64,000 nucleotides of DNA from Hyphomicrobiales bacterium (GTDB lineage: Bacteria > Pseudomonadota > Alphaproteobacteria > Rhizobiales > Rhizobiaceae), in the NCBI GenBank assembly GCA_900470195.1, contig UEIJ01000002.1:186001-250000 (forward strand). Reading direction: 5' to 3'. The notes under the pieces were generated by a model that saw nothing but the letters and a program-made list of their open reading frames with translations, searched no databases and was not told the origin of the DNA. The position numbers and the translations under genes are program-made. Position 1 is the first letter of the stretch. The number at the start of each line of letters is the position of its first letter. Shown in pieces: positions 9,355 through 17,385 of this stretch.

Positions 9355-9713
9355 TGCGTTCGTCCTTATGCTGCTGGCCGGAAAACCAGGACGAACGCCT
9401 AGGCTAGCGTTTCAAGGACGCGCCAAGGTGCGGGTGCAGTCATTTCCGCTGTCCGTCCCGAAGCCTGGGTCCTTACGGGCACCAAGTGTTTGAGATCGGC
9501 CAAAAATGGTTTCCACGCCGACCGCTGGCGTGGTAGCCCTCATATAGAGAGTTTTCTAAAACGATTCCAGACAGAATATCGTGAATTCGGCCCCTTGCGG
9601 CGAAATGTTGCGATCATTTCGCATCATCAAATTTGAAACGATTGGGTGAGTGTCGGAGTGTGGTACTGGGGTATTTAGAATATATTATAGCCGGTATCGG
9701 CTTGAAGGCAGTA
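9355..9713. other. acnA upstream region
   Basis: About 360 bp without a supported gene. It must contain the acnA promoter (minus strand). A dyad CCACGCC / GGCGTGG (9513-9519 and 9527-9533) is visible. The right part (from about 9535) turns AT-richer. No further signal can be named with confidence. Confidence 0.5.
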
Positions 9714-9962
9714 ATGGCTGATTTTATATCCGGTATCGCAAAAATTGGGATCGGAGGTTTCATCCTCTTGATATTTGTCCCGATAGTTGTGCGTAGTTTC
9801 TGGCACAAGAAAACGCGGGACGACCTTCTAAGCTCGCCCCATGTTCGAAATCCGACTGTGCTCCACAGGGTAGTGTTCGCGATTTTGACCTTATTGCTGC
9901 TCTGCTTTGCTATTTGGCTGGTACTATCTGGTATGTCTCATTTTGAGGCGGTTTTTGGATAG
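9714..9962 (+). CDS. Hypothetical small membrane protein
   Basis: An 82-residue protein with two predicted helices (GIGGFILLIFVPIVV near residues 10-25 and FAILTLLLLCFAIWLVLSG near 56-75) separated by a basic, polar loop. An alternative TTG start at 9633 would add 27 residues. Base composition is more AT-rich than the flanking acnA and ccmA. I do not recognise a family. It ends 25 bases before the ccmA start but is not a known ccm gene. It may be a strain-specific gene or spurious. Confidence 0.4.
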   Translation: MADFISGIAKIGIGGFILLIFVPIVVRSFWHKKTRDDLLSSPHVRNPTVLHRVVFAILTLLLLCFAIWLVLSGMSHFEAVFG

Positions 9963-9987
9963 CGACATGCAGGAACGAGGATATAAA

Positions 9988-10665
9988 ATGCGGCTGGAAG
10001 CCGACAATCTGGCAGGCGAAAGAGGCGGCGAAACGATTTTCGCGGGCCTTTCTTTTGCGCTCGGTGACGGCGAGGCGCTGGTGGTGACTGGTCCCAACGG
10101 CTCCGGCAAGTCCACGCTTTTGCGAATCATCTGCGGCCTGCTCGCACCGCAAGCGGGAACAGTGGAACTCACCGAGGATGGCACAGTTCTGCCGGTGCGC
10201 GCCGCCTGCCACTATCTCGGCCACCAGAATGCGATGAAGCCCGCGCTCAGCGTGCGCGAAAACCTGCTTTTCTGGCAGAAATTCAATGGCGCTGAAGCGC
10301 TCGATATTGACGAGGCGCTGGAGGCGGTGGACCTGCCCGGCGTGGAGCATCTGCCGTTCGGCTATCTGTCGACGGGGCAGAAGCGCCGTGTTTCCATTGC
10401 CAAACTGCTTGTCAGCCATCGCCCGCTCTGGATCGTGGATGAGCCGACCGCCGGTCTCGACAAGGCGTCGGAAGCCCGCTTTGCCGGTCTCATGCGGGAC
10501 CATTTGCGCGACGGCGGCATGATCGTCGCCGCAACGCATATTCCGCTGGGCTTGGATGCAGTTTCAGCGAAAGTGGAAACCGGTTTCCCGTCCGAAACTG
10601 CATTGGAAAGAAATATTGGTGTCCGCACGCTCGACATGACAGCCTGTTCGGTCGAGGCCGCCTGA
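9988..10665 (+). CDS. ccmA: Cytochrome c biogenesis ATP-binding export protein CcmA
   Basis: A 225-residue ABC ATPase that with CcmB and CcmC drives release of haem-loaded CcmE during c-type cytochrome maturation (System I). Walker A GPNGSGKS at residues 35-42, then GHQNAMKPALSVRENLLFW, signature YLSTGQKRR near 128, Walker B LWIVDEPTAGLD near 147-158 and ATHIPLGLD near 182. Start at 9988 is preceded by ACGAGGA; a longer frame from 9907 is not supported. A 48-bp nested palindrome (10556-10603) lies in frame and adds about 16 residues after the switch histidine, just before the C-terminal RTLDM. The stop overlaps the ccmB start by one base. Confidence 0.93.
   Translation: MRLEADNLAGERGGETIFAGLSFALGDGEALVVTGPNGSGKSTLLRIICGLLAPQAGTVELTEDGTVLPVRAACHYLGHQNAMKPALSVRENLLFWQKFNGAEALDIDEALEAVDLPGVEHLPFGYLSTGQKRRVSIAKLLVSHRPLWIVDEPTAGLDKASEARFAGLMRDHLRDGGMIVAATHIPLGLDAVSAKVETGFPSETALERNIGVRTLDMTACSVEAA
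10556..10603. repeat. Palindromic repeat inserted in frame in ccmA
   Basis: Outer arms ATGCAGTTTC (10556-10565) and GAAACTGCAT (10594-10603) enclose a second perfect palindrome GGAAACCGGTTTCC (10575-10588). Length is 48 bp, a multiple of three. The inner part resembles the GAAAAGTGGGAACCG segment of the palindrome between ccmB and ccmC and the ACCGTTTCACACTTTTCGG segment at 35829-35845, which suggests one repeat family. Confidence 0.7.
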
Positions 10666-11330
10666 TGCTGGCGCTTTTCCTGAGAGATATGCGCCTCAGT
10701 TTCCGCGCCGGCGGCGGCGCGCTGATCGGCATATTGTTCTTCCTCGCGGTCATTGCCGTCATGCCCTTCGGCGTCGGGCCGGACCTCAACCTTCTGGCGC
10801 GCATCGGCCCCGCCATGCTGTGGATCGGCGCGCTGCTGGCAACGCTTCTGGGGCTCGACCGGCTGTTTCAGGCAGACCGGGAGGACGGTTCGCTCGACCT
10901 GCTGCTGATCGGCGCGGACAGTCACATGCTTCCCTTCACGGTTTTCGTGAAATGTGTGGCCCATTGGGTGGCAAGCGTGCTGCCGCTGGTGATCGCATCG
11001 CCAATGCTGGGCCTCTTCATGAACATGGATGCACCGGCAATCGGCGCGACATCGCTGACGCTTCTGGTGGGAACGCCCGCCATCGCCTTCATTGGCGCTG
11101 TGGGAGCGGCCCTTGCCGTGGCGCTGCCGCGCGGCGGGCTGCTGGTGTCGGTGATCGTGCTGCCGCTCACCATTCCGGTGCTCATTTTCGGTGTATCAGC
11201 TTCGCACGGGGCGACGGTAGACAATGCGCCCTTTCTGGCGCCATTCCTCATTCTTGCTGCACTTACCCTGTTCTTTGCCGTCCTCGGGCCGCTGGCTGCA
11301 AGCGCTGCGCTGAAAAGCTCGGCGGATTGA
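10665..11330 (+). CDS. ccmB: Haem exporter protein CcmB
   Basis: A 221-residue integral membrane protein with six predicted helices, including the opening FLRDMRLSFRAGGGALIGILFFLAVIAV, and the family feature LDRLFQADREDGSLDLLL (residues about 65-82). It forms the transmembrane part of the CcmAB complex. The start codon overlaps the ccmA stop (TGATG). A palindromic element begins on its last stop base and separates it from ccmC, so expression of the downstream genes passes through a strong potential hairpin. Confidence 0.94.
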   Translation: MLALFLRDMRLSFRAGGGALIGILFFLAVIAVMPFGVGPDLNLLARIGPAMLWIGALLATLLGLDRLFQADREDGSLDLLLIGADSHMLPFTVFVKCVAHWVASVLPLVIASPMLGLFMNMDAPAIGATSLTLLVGTPAIAFIGAVGAALAVALPRGGLLVSVIVLPLTIPVLIFGVSASHGATVDNAPFLAPFLILAALTLFFAVLGPLAASAALKSSAD

Positions 11331-11421
11331 ACATGATCCGGAAAAGTGGGAACCGCCTTCGCGGGGAAAACAGTCCACTGGACTGTTTTCTGATCCCGCT
11401 ACGATCGGAAACGATCATGTT
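11330..11421. repeat. 92-bp palindromic element between ccmB and ccmC
   Basis: Ends AACATGATC (from 11329) and GATCATGTT (to 11421) are inverse complements. In the middle is a perfect hairpin GAAAACAGTCC / GGACTGTTTTC (11366-11376 and 11380-11390, loop ACT). GGAAAAGTGGGAACCG in the left arm resembles other Rhizobiales palindromic repeats in this window. It lies inside the ccm gene cluster and could act in RNA processing or partial attenuation. Confidence 0.75.
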
Positions 11422-11486
11422 CGACCGATTGACGCAGTTGATTTCGGTCAATTGAACGCCACGGGGGGGACAGGTAAACATAGGCC

Positions 11487-12284
11487 ATGGAAAAAGACAT
11501 GACCAAAGACGCCGTTAAAACCACGAGCTGGCTCGATCTGGCCAATCCCACGCGGTTCCTTGCCTTTGCAGGCAAGGTATTGCCATGGCTGGCCGGGCTG
11601 TCGGCGCTGTTTCTGGCGACTGGCCTCTACATGGTCTTCTTCCTGTCGCCGGAGGATTACCAGCAGGGCATGACGGTCCGCATCATGTATATCCATGTGC
11701 CTTTCGCATGGCTTTCCATGATGTGCTACTCAATCATGGCCGTTTCTGCCTTGGGCACGCTCGTCTGGCGGCACCCGCTGGCCGATGTGTCGATCCGCGC
11801 CGCCGCCCCGCTCGGCGCCGTCTTCACCGCGCTCGCGCTTGCCACCGGCTCGCTCTGGGGCAAGCCGATGTGGGGCACATGGTGGGTGTGGGATGCGCGG
11901 CTGACCTCGGTTTTCGTGCTGTTCCTGATGTATCTCGGCATTATCGCGCTGTCGCGCGCCATGGATGATCCGGCGAAAAGCGCCAAGCCCGTGGCGGTGC
12001 TCACGCTGGTCGGCTTCATCAACATCCCGATCATCAAATTCTCGGTCGACTGGTGGAACACGCTGCACCAGCCGGCTTCGGTGTTCCGCATGGACGGCCC
12101 GACCATCGACGCATCCATGCTGCGCCCGCTTTTCGTGATGGCCATCGGCTTCTCGCTTCTGTTCTTCACGCTGCACATGATGGCCATGCGCAACGAAATC
12201 TGGCGACGCCGCGTGGCATCGATGAAGAAGCTTGCCGCACGCAATGCCGACCGCAGGGCCAAGGCAGAGGAGCGCGCAGCATGA
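11487..12284 (+). CDS. ccmC: Haem exporter protein CcmC
   Basis: A 265-residue, six-helix membrane protein of the haem-handling protein family. The tryptophan-rich signature GTWWVWDARLTS is at about residues 130-141, and haem-ligand histidine candidates lie in IMYIHVPFAW (about residue 70) and FTLHMMAMR near residue 230. It attaches haem to CcmE. Start at 11487 (MEKDMTKD) or 11499; both are in frame. The stop overlaps the ccmD start (ATGA). Confidence 0.94.
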   Translation: MEKDMTKDAVKTTSWLDLANPTRFLAFAGKVLPWLAGLSALFLATGLYMVFFLSPEDYQQGMTVRIMYIHVPFAWLSMMCYSIMAVSALGTLVWRHPLADVSIRAAAPLGAVFTALALATGSLWGKPMWGTWWVWDARLTSVFVLFLMYLGIIALSRAMDDPAKSAKPVAVLTLVGFINIPIIKFSVDWWNTLHQPASVFRMDGPTIDASMLRPLFVMAIGFSLLFFTLHMMAMRNEIWRRRVASMKKLAARNADRRAKAEERAA

Positions 12285-12451
12285 ATCATCTGGGCTTTGT
12301 TCTCGCCTCCTATGGCATCACGGTTGCGGCACTTGCCGTCACCATCGGCTGGATACTGATCGATCAGCGCATCCAGAAAAACGAATTGAAGCGGCTTGAG
12401 GCGCAGGGCGTGCGCCGCCGCTCGGCAAAAGCTCCCGGTAAGGCACAATGA
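12281..12451 (+). CDS. ccmD: Haem exporter protein CcmD
   Basis: A 56-residue protein starting MNHLGFVLASYGITVAAL, with one membrane helix (about residues 5-26) and a basic cytoplasmic tail rich in R and K, exactly the CcmD pattern. CcmD stabilises CcmE in the CcmABCD complex and helps release holo-CcmE. It overlaps both neighbours: the start shares ATGA with the ccmC stop and the stop overlaps the ccmG start (ATGA), so ccmC-D-G are translationally coupled. Confidence 0.92.
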   Translation: MNHLGFVLASYGITVAALAVTIGWILIDQRIQKNELKRLEAQGVRRRSAKAPGKAQ

Positions 12452-13056
12452 TCGAAACGACCGAAAAGCCCGCGCCGAAAAAGCGCGCCACGTGGGTTGC
12501 CCTGCTGCCGCTGGCGATTTTCGTCGGACTGGCGGTGGTGTTCGCGGTCCAGCTTCTGTCGGGCAAGGATAATACGACGATACCTTCGGCGCTGATCGGC
12601 AAGCAGGCCCCGCAGACGACCCTGCCGCCCGTTGAAGGGCTGATGCGCAATGGCGCGCCTGTTCCAGGTCTCAACAGCGAGGATTTCAAAACGGGTCCGG
12701 GGGGCAAGCTGACGCTGGTGAATGTCTGGGGATCGTGGTGTGTTCCCTGCCGTCAGGAACACCCGCTTTTGATGGAAATCGCCGAGGACGAGCGCATTCG
12801 TGTGGTTGGCCTCAATTACAAGGACCAGCCGGAAAATGCGCGCCGCTTCCTCGGCGATCTCGGCAATCCCTTTGCCGCAGTCGGTGCCGATCGCGCCGGG
12901 CGTTCAGCCATCGAATGGGGCGTCTACGGCGTGCCGGAAACCTTCCTCGTCGATGAGGCAGGCAAGATCGTCTACAAGCATGTCGGGCCGTTTACGCCGG
13001 ACTCGGTGAAGAACGATCTGATGCCTGCGGTGGCTGGCGCGCTTCGCAGCCGATGA
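12448..13056 (+). CDS. ccmG: Thiol:disulfide interchange protein CcmG/DsbE
   Basis: A 202-residue membrane-anchored periplasmic thioredoxin. One N-terminal helix (about residues 15-36), then the TlpA/DsbE domain with active site WGSWCVPCRQEHP (cysteines near 98 and 101), the acidic-patch region and the cis-proline loop GVYGVPETFLVDEAG near residues 155-169. It reduces apocytochrome c haem-binding cysteines. It is the last gene of the visible ccm cluster; ccmE, ccmF and ccmH are not in the window. Confidence 0.94.
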   Translation: MIETTEKPAPKKRATWVALLPLAIFVGLAVVFAVQLLSGKDNTTIPSALIGKQAPQTTLPPVEGLMRNGAPVPGLNSEDFKTGPGGKLTLVNVWGSWCVPCRQEHPLLMEIAEDERIRVVGLNYKDQPENARRFLGDLGNPFAAVGADRAGRSAIEWGVYGVPETFLVDEAGKIVYKHVGPFTPDSVKNDLMPAVAGALRSR

Positions 13057-13093
13057 TAGGAATATTACCGCGCTTGATTTGAGTATTCAGGTT

Positions 13094-13495
13094 TCAAAAT
13101 TGATTAATGACCACGATGACGATCAAACAGGCGATTGCTCCTGCGATGAGCGACAGACACAATGTTATCCAGAACAGGACCAGCAGCCAGATCGCGCGCA
13201 ACGGTTTGCGGGTACGTAGCAGATAAACCAGTTGCGCGAGGGGAAGCAGTATAACGCCGACGAACATTAACCCACGAGAGGGAAGTGAGTGACCGTTGAT
13301 CAGCGCATCGGAATTAAGAGCCTGAAGCGACGCTATGAGAAGTATAACGCCGGAAGCGGCGACGGTCAGTTCCTTAAACGTTCCACCCAGGCCGAGTATG
13401 CTTTCCAGATAAAATGATACAGCGCCCATTATAAAAGGTATAAAGATTACCGCGCACAAAAGCGCCTTGTTGGCTTTAAAATTTTCTCGCACCAC
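13094..13495 (-). CDS. Hypothetical four-helix membrane protein
   Basis: A 133-residue protein with four predicted membrane helices (about residues 12-33, 42-60, 75-92 and 100-130) and a short positively charged N-terminus (MVRENFKANKAL). No motif that I recognise. Convergent with ccmG. Its upstream neighbour is the duplicated ilvD end, so it lies at the edge of the rearranged ilvD region and could be part of the same variable segment. Confidence 0.6.
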   Translation of the reverse strand: MVRENFKANKALLCAVIFIPFIMGAVSFYLESILGLGGTFKELTVAASGVILLIASLQALNSDALINGHSLPSRGLMFVGVILLPLAQLVYLLRTRKPLRAIWLLVLFWITLCLSLIAGAIACLIVIVVINQF

Positions 13496-13565
13496 TAAAT
13501 ATACCCCCGTAGCATCGAGTGATTCTTCGATTGCAGGTATAGAGGGGTAATTGCTTATGGTTGCA

Positions 13566-13591
13566 AGAAAAAAGGCGGTTTACGCCGCCTT
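13566..13591 (-). terminator. Rho-independent terminator behind the ilvD-end copy
   Basis: Minus-strand reading: AAGGCGG / CCGCCTT stem (13585-13591 and 13572-13578) with a six-base loop and a run of T with one C beyond it. It sits directly behind the stop of the ilvD 3'-end copy, as expected for an original ilvD terminator. It now follows the secreted-protein gene 13686-14249. Confidence 0.8.
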
Positions 13592-13602
13592 CAATGTACC
13601 GG

Positions 13603-13670
13603 ATCAATCCGGCAGCTTCCGCACCGCGCCCTTGGTGGCGCTGGTTGCCATGGGGACGAAGACGCTTCAG
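13603..13670 (-). pseudogene. Duplicate remnant of the ilvD 3' end
   Basis: On the minus strand this encodes [15 protein letters not shown] followed by TGA, differing from the real IlvD C-terminus [15 protein letters not shown] in one residue. Over the 51 bases at 13603-13653 the DNA matches 14315-14365 with three substitutions; identity then breaks down, with the frame lost around the codons before the Met. It lacks everything upstream. The two copies form a direct repeat flanking the gene at 13686-14249. Confidence 0.85.
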
Positions 13671-13685
13671 TACTAGCCGTTGATC

Positions 13686-14249
13686 TTAATTCTGGATGGA
13701 TGATTTAAGATCCTGCTTCAGCTTCTCAAGCATCGGAGCAGGCATGTTCAATCCCGCGAAATCACAATATTCATCCAGAAGTTCAGGAGATTTTTGTCTG
13801 AACTTAGAGGTGTCGACTTCACCCTCATCATTCACAGCTCCAACCTTATAAAGAAGGTCAGCGGTCGCTTTTACCGAGATACGGCCTAACTTAAAAGCAA
13901 TGACTTCTTGCTGATCTCGAGCCATGATCGCAACCGTATCCAGTTTAAACTCTGAAGGCATGTCAAGCGTGAGGTCCATGGCACTAATTTTGTTGCTCTC
14001 TAGCGCCTCATAATATCGCTTGCCGAGTTCATAAGCCTTTTGCGTAAAACTGGACGACAAAAGGTAAGACGAGGCAGATGGCTTTATTGCAGTTCCCATG
14101 TTCTGGATAAGGATTGCACATTGAAAATTCTTAAGTGATTTTGCGGGAAGTGCCAGATAATCTTGCTTGGTTAATTCCTGGCTCTTTGCCGGTGCAATTG
14201 ACAATAACAATGCAGACATAGATGCGAATAGTGTTGTTCTGAAATTCAT
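13686..14249 (-). CDS. Hypothetical exported protein inside the ilvD-end duplication
   Basis: A 187-residue protein with a clear signal peptide (MNFRTTLFASMSALLLSIAPAKSQ, cleavage expected near residue 23). The mature part is mainly helical and polar, with two cysteines (NFQCAIL and DEYCDFAG) that could form a disulfide. I recognise no family. Its composition is visibly AT-richer than that of ilvD and the ccm genes, suggesting transfer. Only 21 bp separate its ATG from the T run of the ilvD terminator, so its promoter must lie within the terminator or the ilvD 3' end, or it depends on read-through. Confidence 0.7.
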   Translation of the reverse strand: MNFRTTLFASMSALLLSIAPAKSQELTKQDYLALPAKSLKNFQCAILIQNMGTAIKPSASSYLLSSSFTQKAYELGKRYYEALESNKISAMDLTLDMPSEFKLDTVAIMARDQQEVIAFKLGRISVKATADLLYKVGAVNDEGEVDTSKFRQKSPELLDEYCDFAGLNMPAPMLEKLKQDLKSSIQN

Positions 14250-14270
14250 GTTTTCCCAATTCCTACAAAT

Positions 14271-14293
14271 AAAAAGGGCTCCGAAGAGCCCTT
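14271..14293 (-). terminator. Rho-independent terminator of ilvD
   Basis: Minus-strand reading: AAGGGCTC, TTCG loop, GAGCCCTT (14286-14293 and 14274-14281) followed by T's (from 14275 down). A stable UUCG tetraloop hairpin, 22 bases behind the ilvD stop and just upstream of the exported-protein gene. Confidence 0.9.
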
Positions 14294-14315
14294 AGTAAAA
14301 TACTTTCTGCCGAAA

Positions 14316-16157
14316 TCAATCCGGCAGCTTCCGCACCGCACCCTTGGCGGCACTGGTTGCCATGGAGGCATAAGCTTTCAGCGCGGTGGAAACCTTGCGC
14401 TTGCGTTCTTCCGCAGGCTTCCAGCCCTTGGCGTCCTGCTCGGCGCGACGTTCAGCCAGCGTCGCATCGTCAACGGCCAGATGAATCTTGCGGTTCGGAA
14501 TGTCGATATCGATGATATCGCCTTCGCGCACCAGACCGATCGTGCCGCCTTCCGCCGCTTCCGGCGAGACGTGGCCGATCGACAGACCCGAGGAGCCGCC
14601 CGAGAAACGACCGTCGGTGATCAGCGCGCAAGCCTTGCCGAGGCCCTTCGACTTCAGATAGCTGGTCGGATAGAGCATTTCCTGCATGCCGGGGCCGCCG
14701 CGCGGACCTTCATAGCGGATCAGCACAATGTCGCCCGGCTTGATCTTGCCGTTCAAAATGCCGAGCACAGCCGAATCCTGGCTTTCAAAGATGCGGGCAG
14801 GGCCGGAGAATTTCAGGATGGAATCGTCCACGCCCGCCGTCTTCACGATGCAGCCGTCTTCGGCGAGATTGCCGTAAAGCACGGCCAGACCGCCATCCTG
14901 ACTGAATGCATGTTCTTTCGAGCGGATGACGCCTTTTTCGCGGTCGGTATCAACGCTGTCGAAGCGGCGTTCCTGGCTGAAGGCAACCTGCGTCGGCACG
15001 CCGCCGGGAGCAGCCGAATAGAACTTGTGCACCATTTCGCTGTTGGTGCGCGTCACGTCCCAATGATCGAGCGCCTTGCCCAGCGTTTCGCTGTGCACGG
15101 TCGGAACGTCGGTGGTCAGCAGGCCCGCATGATCGAGCTGGCCCAGAATGCCCATGATGCCGCCCGCATGGTGCACGTCTTCCATGTGAACATTGGCAAC
15201 CGCAGGTGCGACCTTGCAGAGCACCGGCACGCGGCGCGACAGGCGGTCGATATCGGCCATGGTGAAGTCGATTTCTGCTTCCTGTGCGGCTGCGAGCAGA
15301 TGCAGGACCGTATTGGTCGAGCCGCCCATGGCGATGTCGAGCGTCATGGCGTTTTCAAAGGCCGGGAAGCTCGCAATCGAGCGCGGCAGCACGCTTTCAT
15401 CGTCCTGCTCGTAATAACGACGGGCGAGATCGACCACCAGATGACCGGCTTCGACGAAAAGCCGCTTGCGGTCGGCATGGGTGGCAAGCGTAGAACCGTT
15501 GCCCGGCAGCGACAGGCCGAGCGCTTCGGTGAGGCAGTTCATCGAGTTCGCGGTGAACATGCCCGAGCACGAACCGCAGGTCGGGCAGGCGGAGCGCTCG
15601 ATGGCCTTGACCTGATCGTCGGTGTAATGATCGTCGGCAGCGGCAACCATCGCATCCACGAGGTCGAGCTTCTTGACCTGATCGTCCCAGACGACCTTGC
15701 CTGCTTCCATCGGTCCGCCGGAGACGAACACGACCGGGATATTGAGGCGGAGTGCCGCCATCAGCATGCCGGGGGTGATCTTGTCGCAGTTGGAAATGCA
15801 GACCATCGCATCGGCGCAATGCGCATTGACCATGTACTCGACAGAGTCGGCGATGAGCTCGCGGGAGGGGAGCGAATAGAGCATGCCGTCATGGCCCATG
15901 GCGATGCCGTCATCGACCGCGATGGTGTTGAATTCCTTCGCCACGCCGCCGGCGCTCTCGATTTCGCGCGCGACGAGCTGGCCGAGGTCCTTCAGGTGAA
16001 CGTGGCCCGGCACGAACTGGGTGAACGAGTTCACCACGGCAATAATCGGCTTGCCGAAATCCTCATCCTTCATGCCGGTGGCGCGCCATAGGCCGCGCGC
16101 GCCGGCCATATTGCGACCGTGGGTGGTTGTACGCGAACGATAAGGAGGCATTTTCAA
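14316..16157 (-). CDS. ilvD: Dihydroxy-acid dehydratase
   Basis: A 613-residue enzyme of branched-chain amino-acid biosynthesis, converting 2,3-dihydroxy-3-methylbutanoate (and the methylpentanoate analogue) to the 2-keto acids in the cytosol. Signatures: [12 protein letters not shown] and [19 protein letters not shown] (Fe-S cysteines), and [19 protein letters not shown] near residues 513-531. Full length for the family. Start at 16157 (MKMPPYRS) or two codons later at 16151; both fit. The 3' end is duplicated 0.7 kb downstream. Confidence 0.96.
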   Translation of the reverse strand: MKMPPYRSRTTTHGRNMAGARGLWRATGMKDEDFGKPIIAVVNSFTQFVPGHVHLKDLGQLVAREIESAGGVAKEFNTIAVDDGIAMGHDGMLYSLPSRELIADSVEYMVNAHCADAMVCISNCDKITPGMLMAALRLNIPVVFVSGGPMEAGKVVWDDQVKKLDLVDAMVAAADDHYTDDQVKAIERSACPTCGSCSGMFTANSMNCLTEALGLSLPGNGSTLATHADRKRLFVEAGHLVVDLARRYYEQDDESVLPRSIASFPAFENAMTLDIAMGGSTNTVLHLLAAAQEAEIDFTMADIDRLSRRVPVLCKVAPAVANVHMEDVHHAGGIMGILGQLDHAGLLTTDVPTVHSETLGKALDHWDVTRTNSEMVHKFYSAAPGGVPTQVAFSQERRFDSVDTDREKGVIRSKEHAFSQDGGLAVLYGNLAEDGCIVKTAGVDDSILKFSGPARIFESQDSAVLGILNGKIKPGDIVLIRYEGPRGGPGMQEMLYPTSYLKSKGLGKACALITDGRFSGGSSGLSIGHVSPEAAEGGTIGLVREGDIIDIDIPNRKIHLAVDDATLAERRAEQDAKGWKPAEERKRKVSTALKAYASMATSAAKGAVRKLPD

Positions 16158-16395
16158 ACCTTTTAGGAACTATTCTAATTTCAACCGCTATGACAGAACC
16201 GCCCCCGCAGAGCAAAGCGCAAATTGCCCCATATTGCCCAATTATATCAGGGAGGCGGGACCATTCGCAGGCTTGCGGACAACGGAAAGGGTTCCGGCGT
16301 GCGACAGCTTTCGCAGGCACAGACAAGCCAATCTAGCACGTTATTGTTATAAGGCAAAAGATTTCGCTTTGAAAACGTAAGGAAGTTGCTTGACC

Positions 16396-16842
16396 TCAGG
16401 AGAGGGCGCTGGCCATGGCGGTGTCGAGCAGGGCATTCGCCGTTTTCATCCGCTGTTCCGCGGCCTGCCGAAACTCTTCCGGCAGGCGGTCGGGATGATT
16501 GCTGGCGGCAAAGTTGCGGCGACGTCGCTGCAATTCGGCACGTTTCAGGCCGGGGCGCAGGTCCAGTTCATGCCGTATTGCATCCGGCGACTGCTTTTCC
16601 ATGCGCGCAATTATTGCCTGCCGTTCCTGTTCGGGCGCTGGCACAGTCTCGGACGGGCCCTCCACGTCGAACAGGTTTTCCAGGTGGTCGGGCTGACGCG
16701 TGGCTGCCGACATATCCGTCAGGCCTGCGGAAAAAACGGCAGAAGCAAACCCGAATTGCGGGTTGCGGCTGTCACGAGCCTGCCCTGTGTCAGCCTCTAC
16801 TTCCTTCAGCACGGTGGCAAAATCGGGAAATGTCGGCCTCAT
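16396..16842 (-). CDS. Hypothetical protein with degenerate J-domain
   Basis: A 148-residue protein. The N-terminal 85 residues are polar and unrecognised. The C-terminal part, IRHELDLRPGLKRAELQRRR, then NHPDRLPEEFRQAAEQRMK and a closing helix, follows the J-domain layout: helix II, an HPD tripeptide, then helix III and helix IV. The usual YxxLG opening is replaced by RHELDL. It could be a DnaK co-chaperone or a relic. It lies downstream of a single-domain response regulator with nine bases between them, so the two are probably co-transcribed. Confidence 0.65.
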   Translation of the reverse strand: MRPTFPDFATVLKEVEADTGQARDSRNPQFGFASAVFSAGLTDMSAATRQPDHLENLFDVEGPSETVPAPEQERQAIIARMEKQSPDAIRHELDLRPGLKRAELQRRRRNFAASNHPDRLPEEFRQAAEQRMKTANALLDTAMASALS

Positions 16843-16851
16843 CCCGCCTCG

Positions 16852-17226
16852 TCAGACCAGATGCGAGGCAAGGGCGGAGGCCAGCGTGCGCGTCAGCACC
16901 GATGGCGGGATCGGCTTCTGGAAAACCGGCACTTCGGGATAGCGGTCAGCCAGACGGGCGGGCAATCCCCCGCCGGTGTGGATGACCACAAAGACATCGC
17001 GGCTTCTGAGCCTGTCCAGCACTGCTTCCACGTCGCCATCGGCAAGGTTCACATCGAGGATGGCGGCGTCGACCTGATTGCGGTTGAGGATATCTATCGC
17101 CTGCCGGACGGTCCCGACCGGCCCGAGGACGGTGCCGTTCGCATCCTCGACGGTTGCGGCGACATCGAGGGCGACGAAAACCTCGTCTTCCACCACCAAT
17201 ACCCTTCGCTGTCCGAGATCGGTCAT
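16852..17226 (-). CDS. Single-domain response regulator (receiver only)
   Basis: About 124 residues from the chosen start (MTDLGQRRVLVVEDEV); an upstream in-frame ATG at 17292 would give 146. Receiver features: acidic pair in VVEDE, phospho-acceptor Asp in AAILDVNLADGD, Thr in VIHTGG and Lys in FQKPI. There is no output domain, so it acts as a CheY-like or phosphorelay intermediate, or by protein contact. No histidine kinase is nearby; the next gene is the J-domain-like protein. Confidence 0.85.
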   Translation of the reverse strand: MTDLGQRRVLVVEDEVFVALDVAATVEDANGTVLGPVGTVRQAIDILNRNQVDAAILDVNLADGDVEAVLDRLRSRDVFVVIHTGGGLPARLADRYPEVPVFQKPIPPSVLTRTLASALASHLV

Positions 17227-17385
17227 CACTTGTCTCGCTGCCTCCCTTTTCGAGGTAAGCCCTTCACGCACCAAATGCGCGAGCGCAAGCACTGGTTCCT
17301 TTCGCCGGCATGATAATTCCTTAATGGTGAATCAAACCTTTATCCGTTCCTTAACGGCCTTGCCGGCGTTGGAGGGGGAGCGGTG

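Noticed and set aside
6937-9402. An 821-codon plus-strand frame over acnA, and a 536-codon frame over ilvD (14481-16091)
   Set aside because: Shadow frames of strongly conserved enzymes; no recognisable domain.
13603-13670. Possible functional second ilvD fragment
   Set aside because: Only about 15 codons match, with loss of frame before them; it is a remnant, not a gene.
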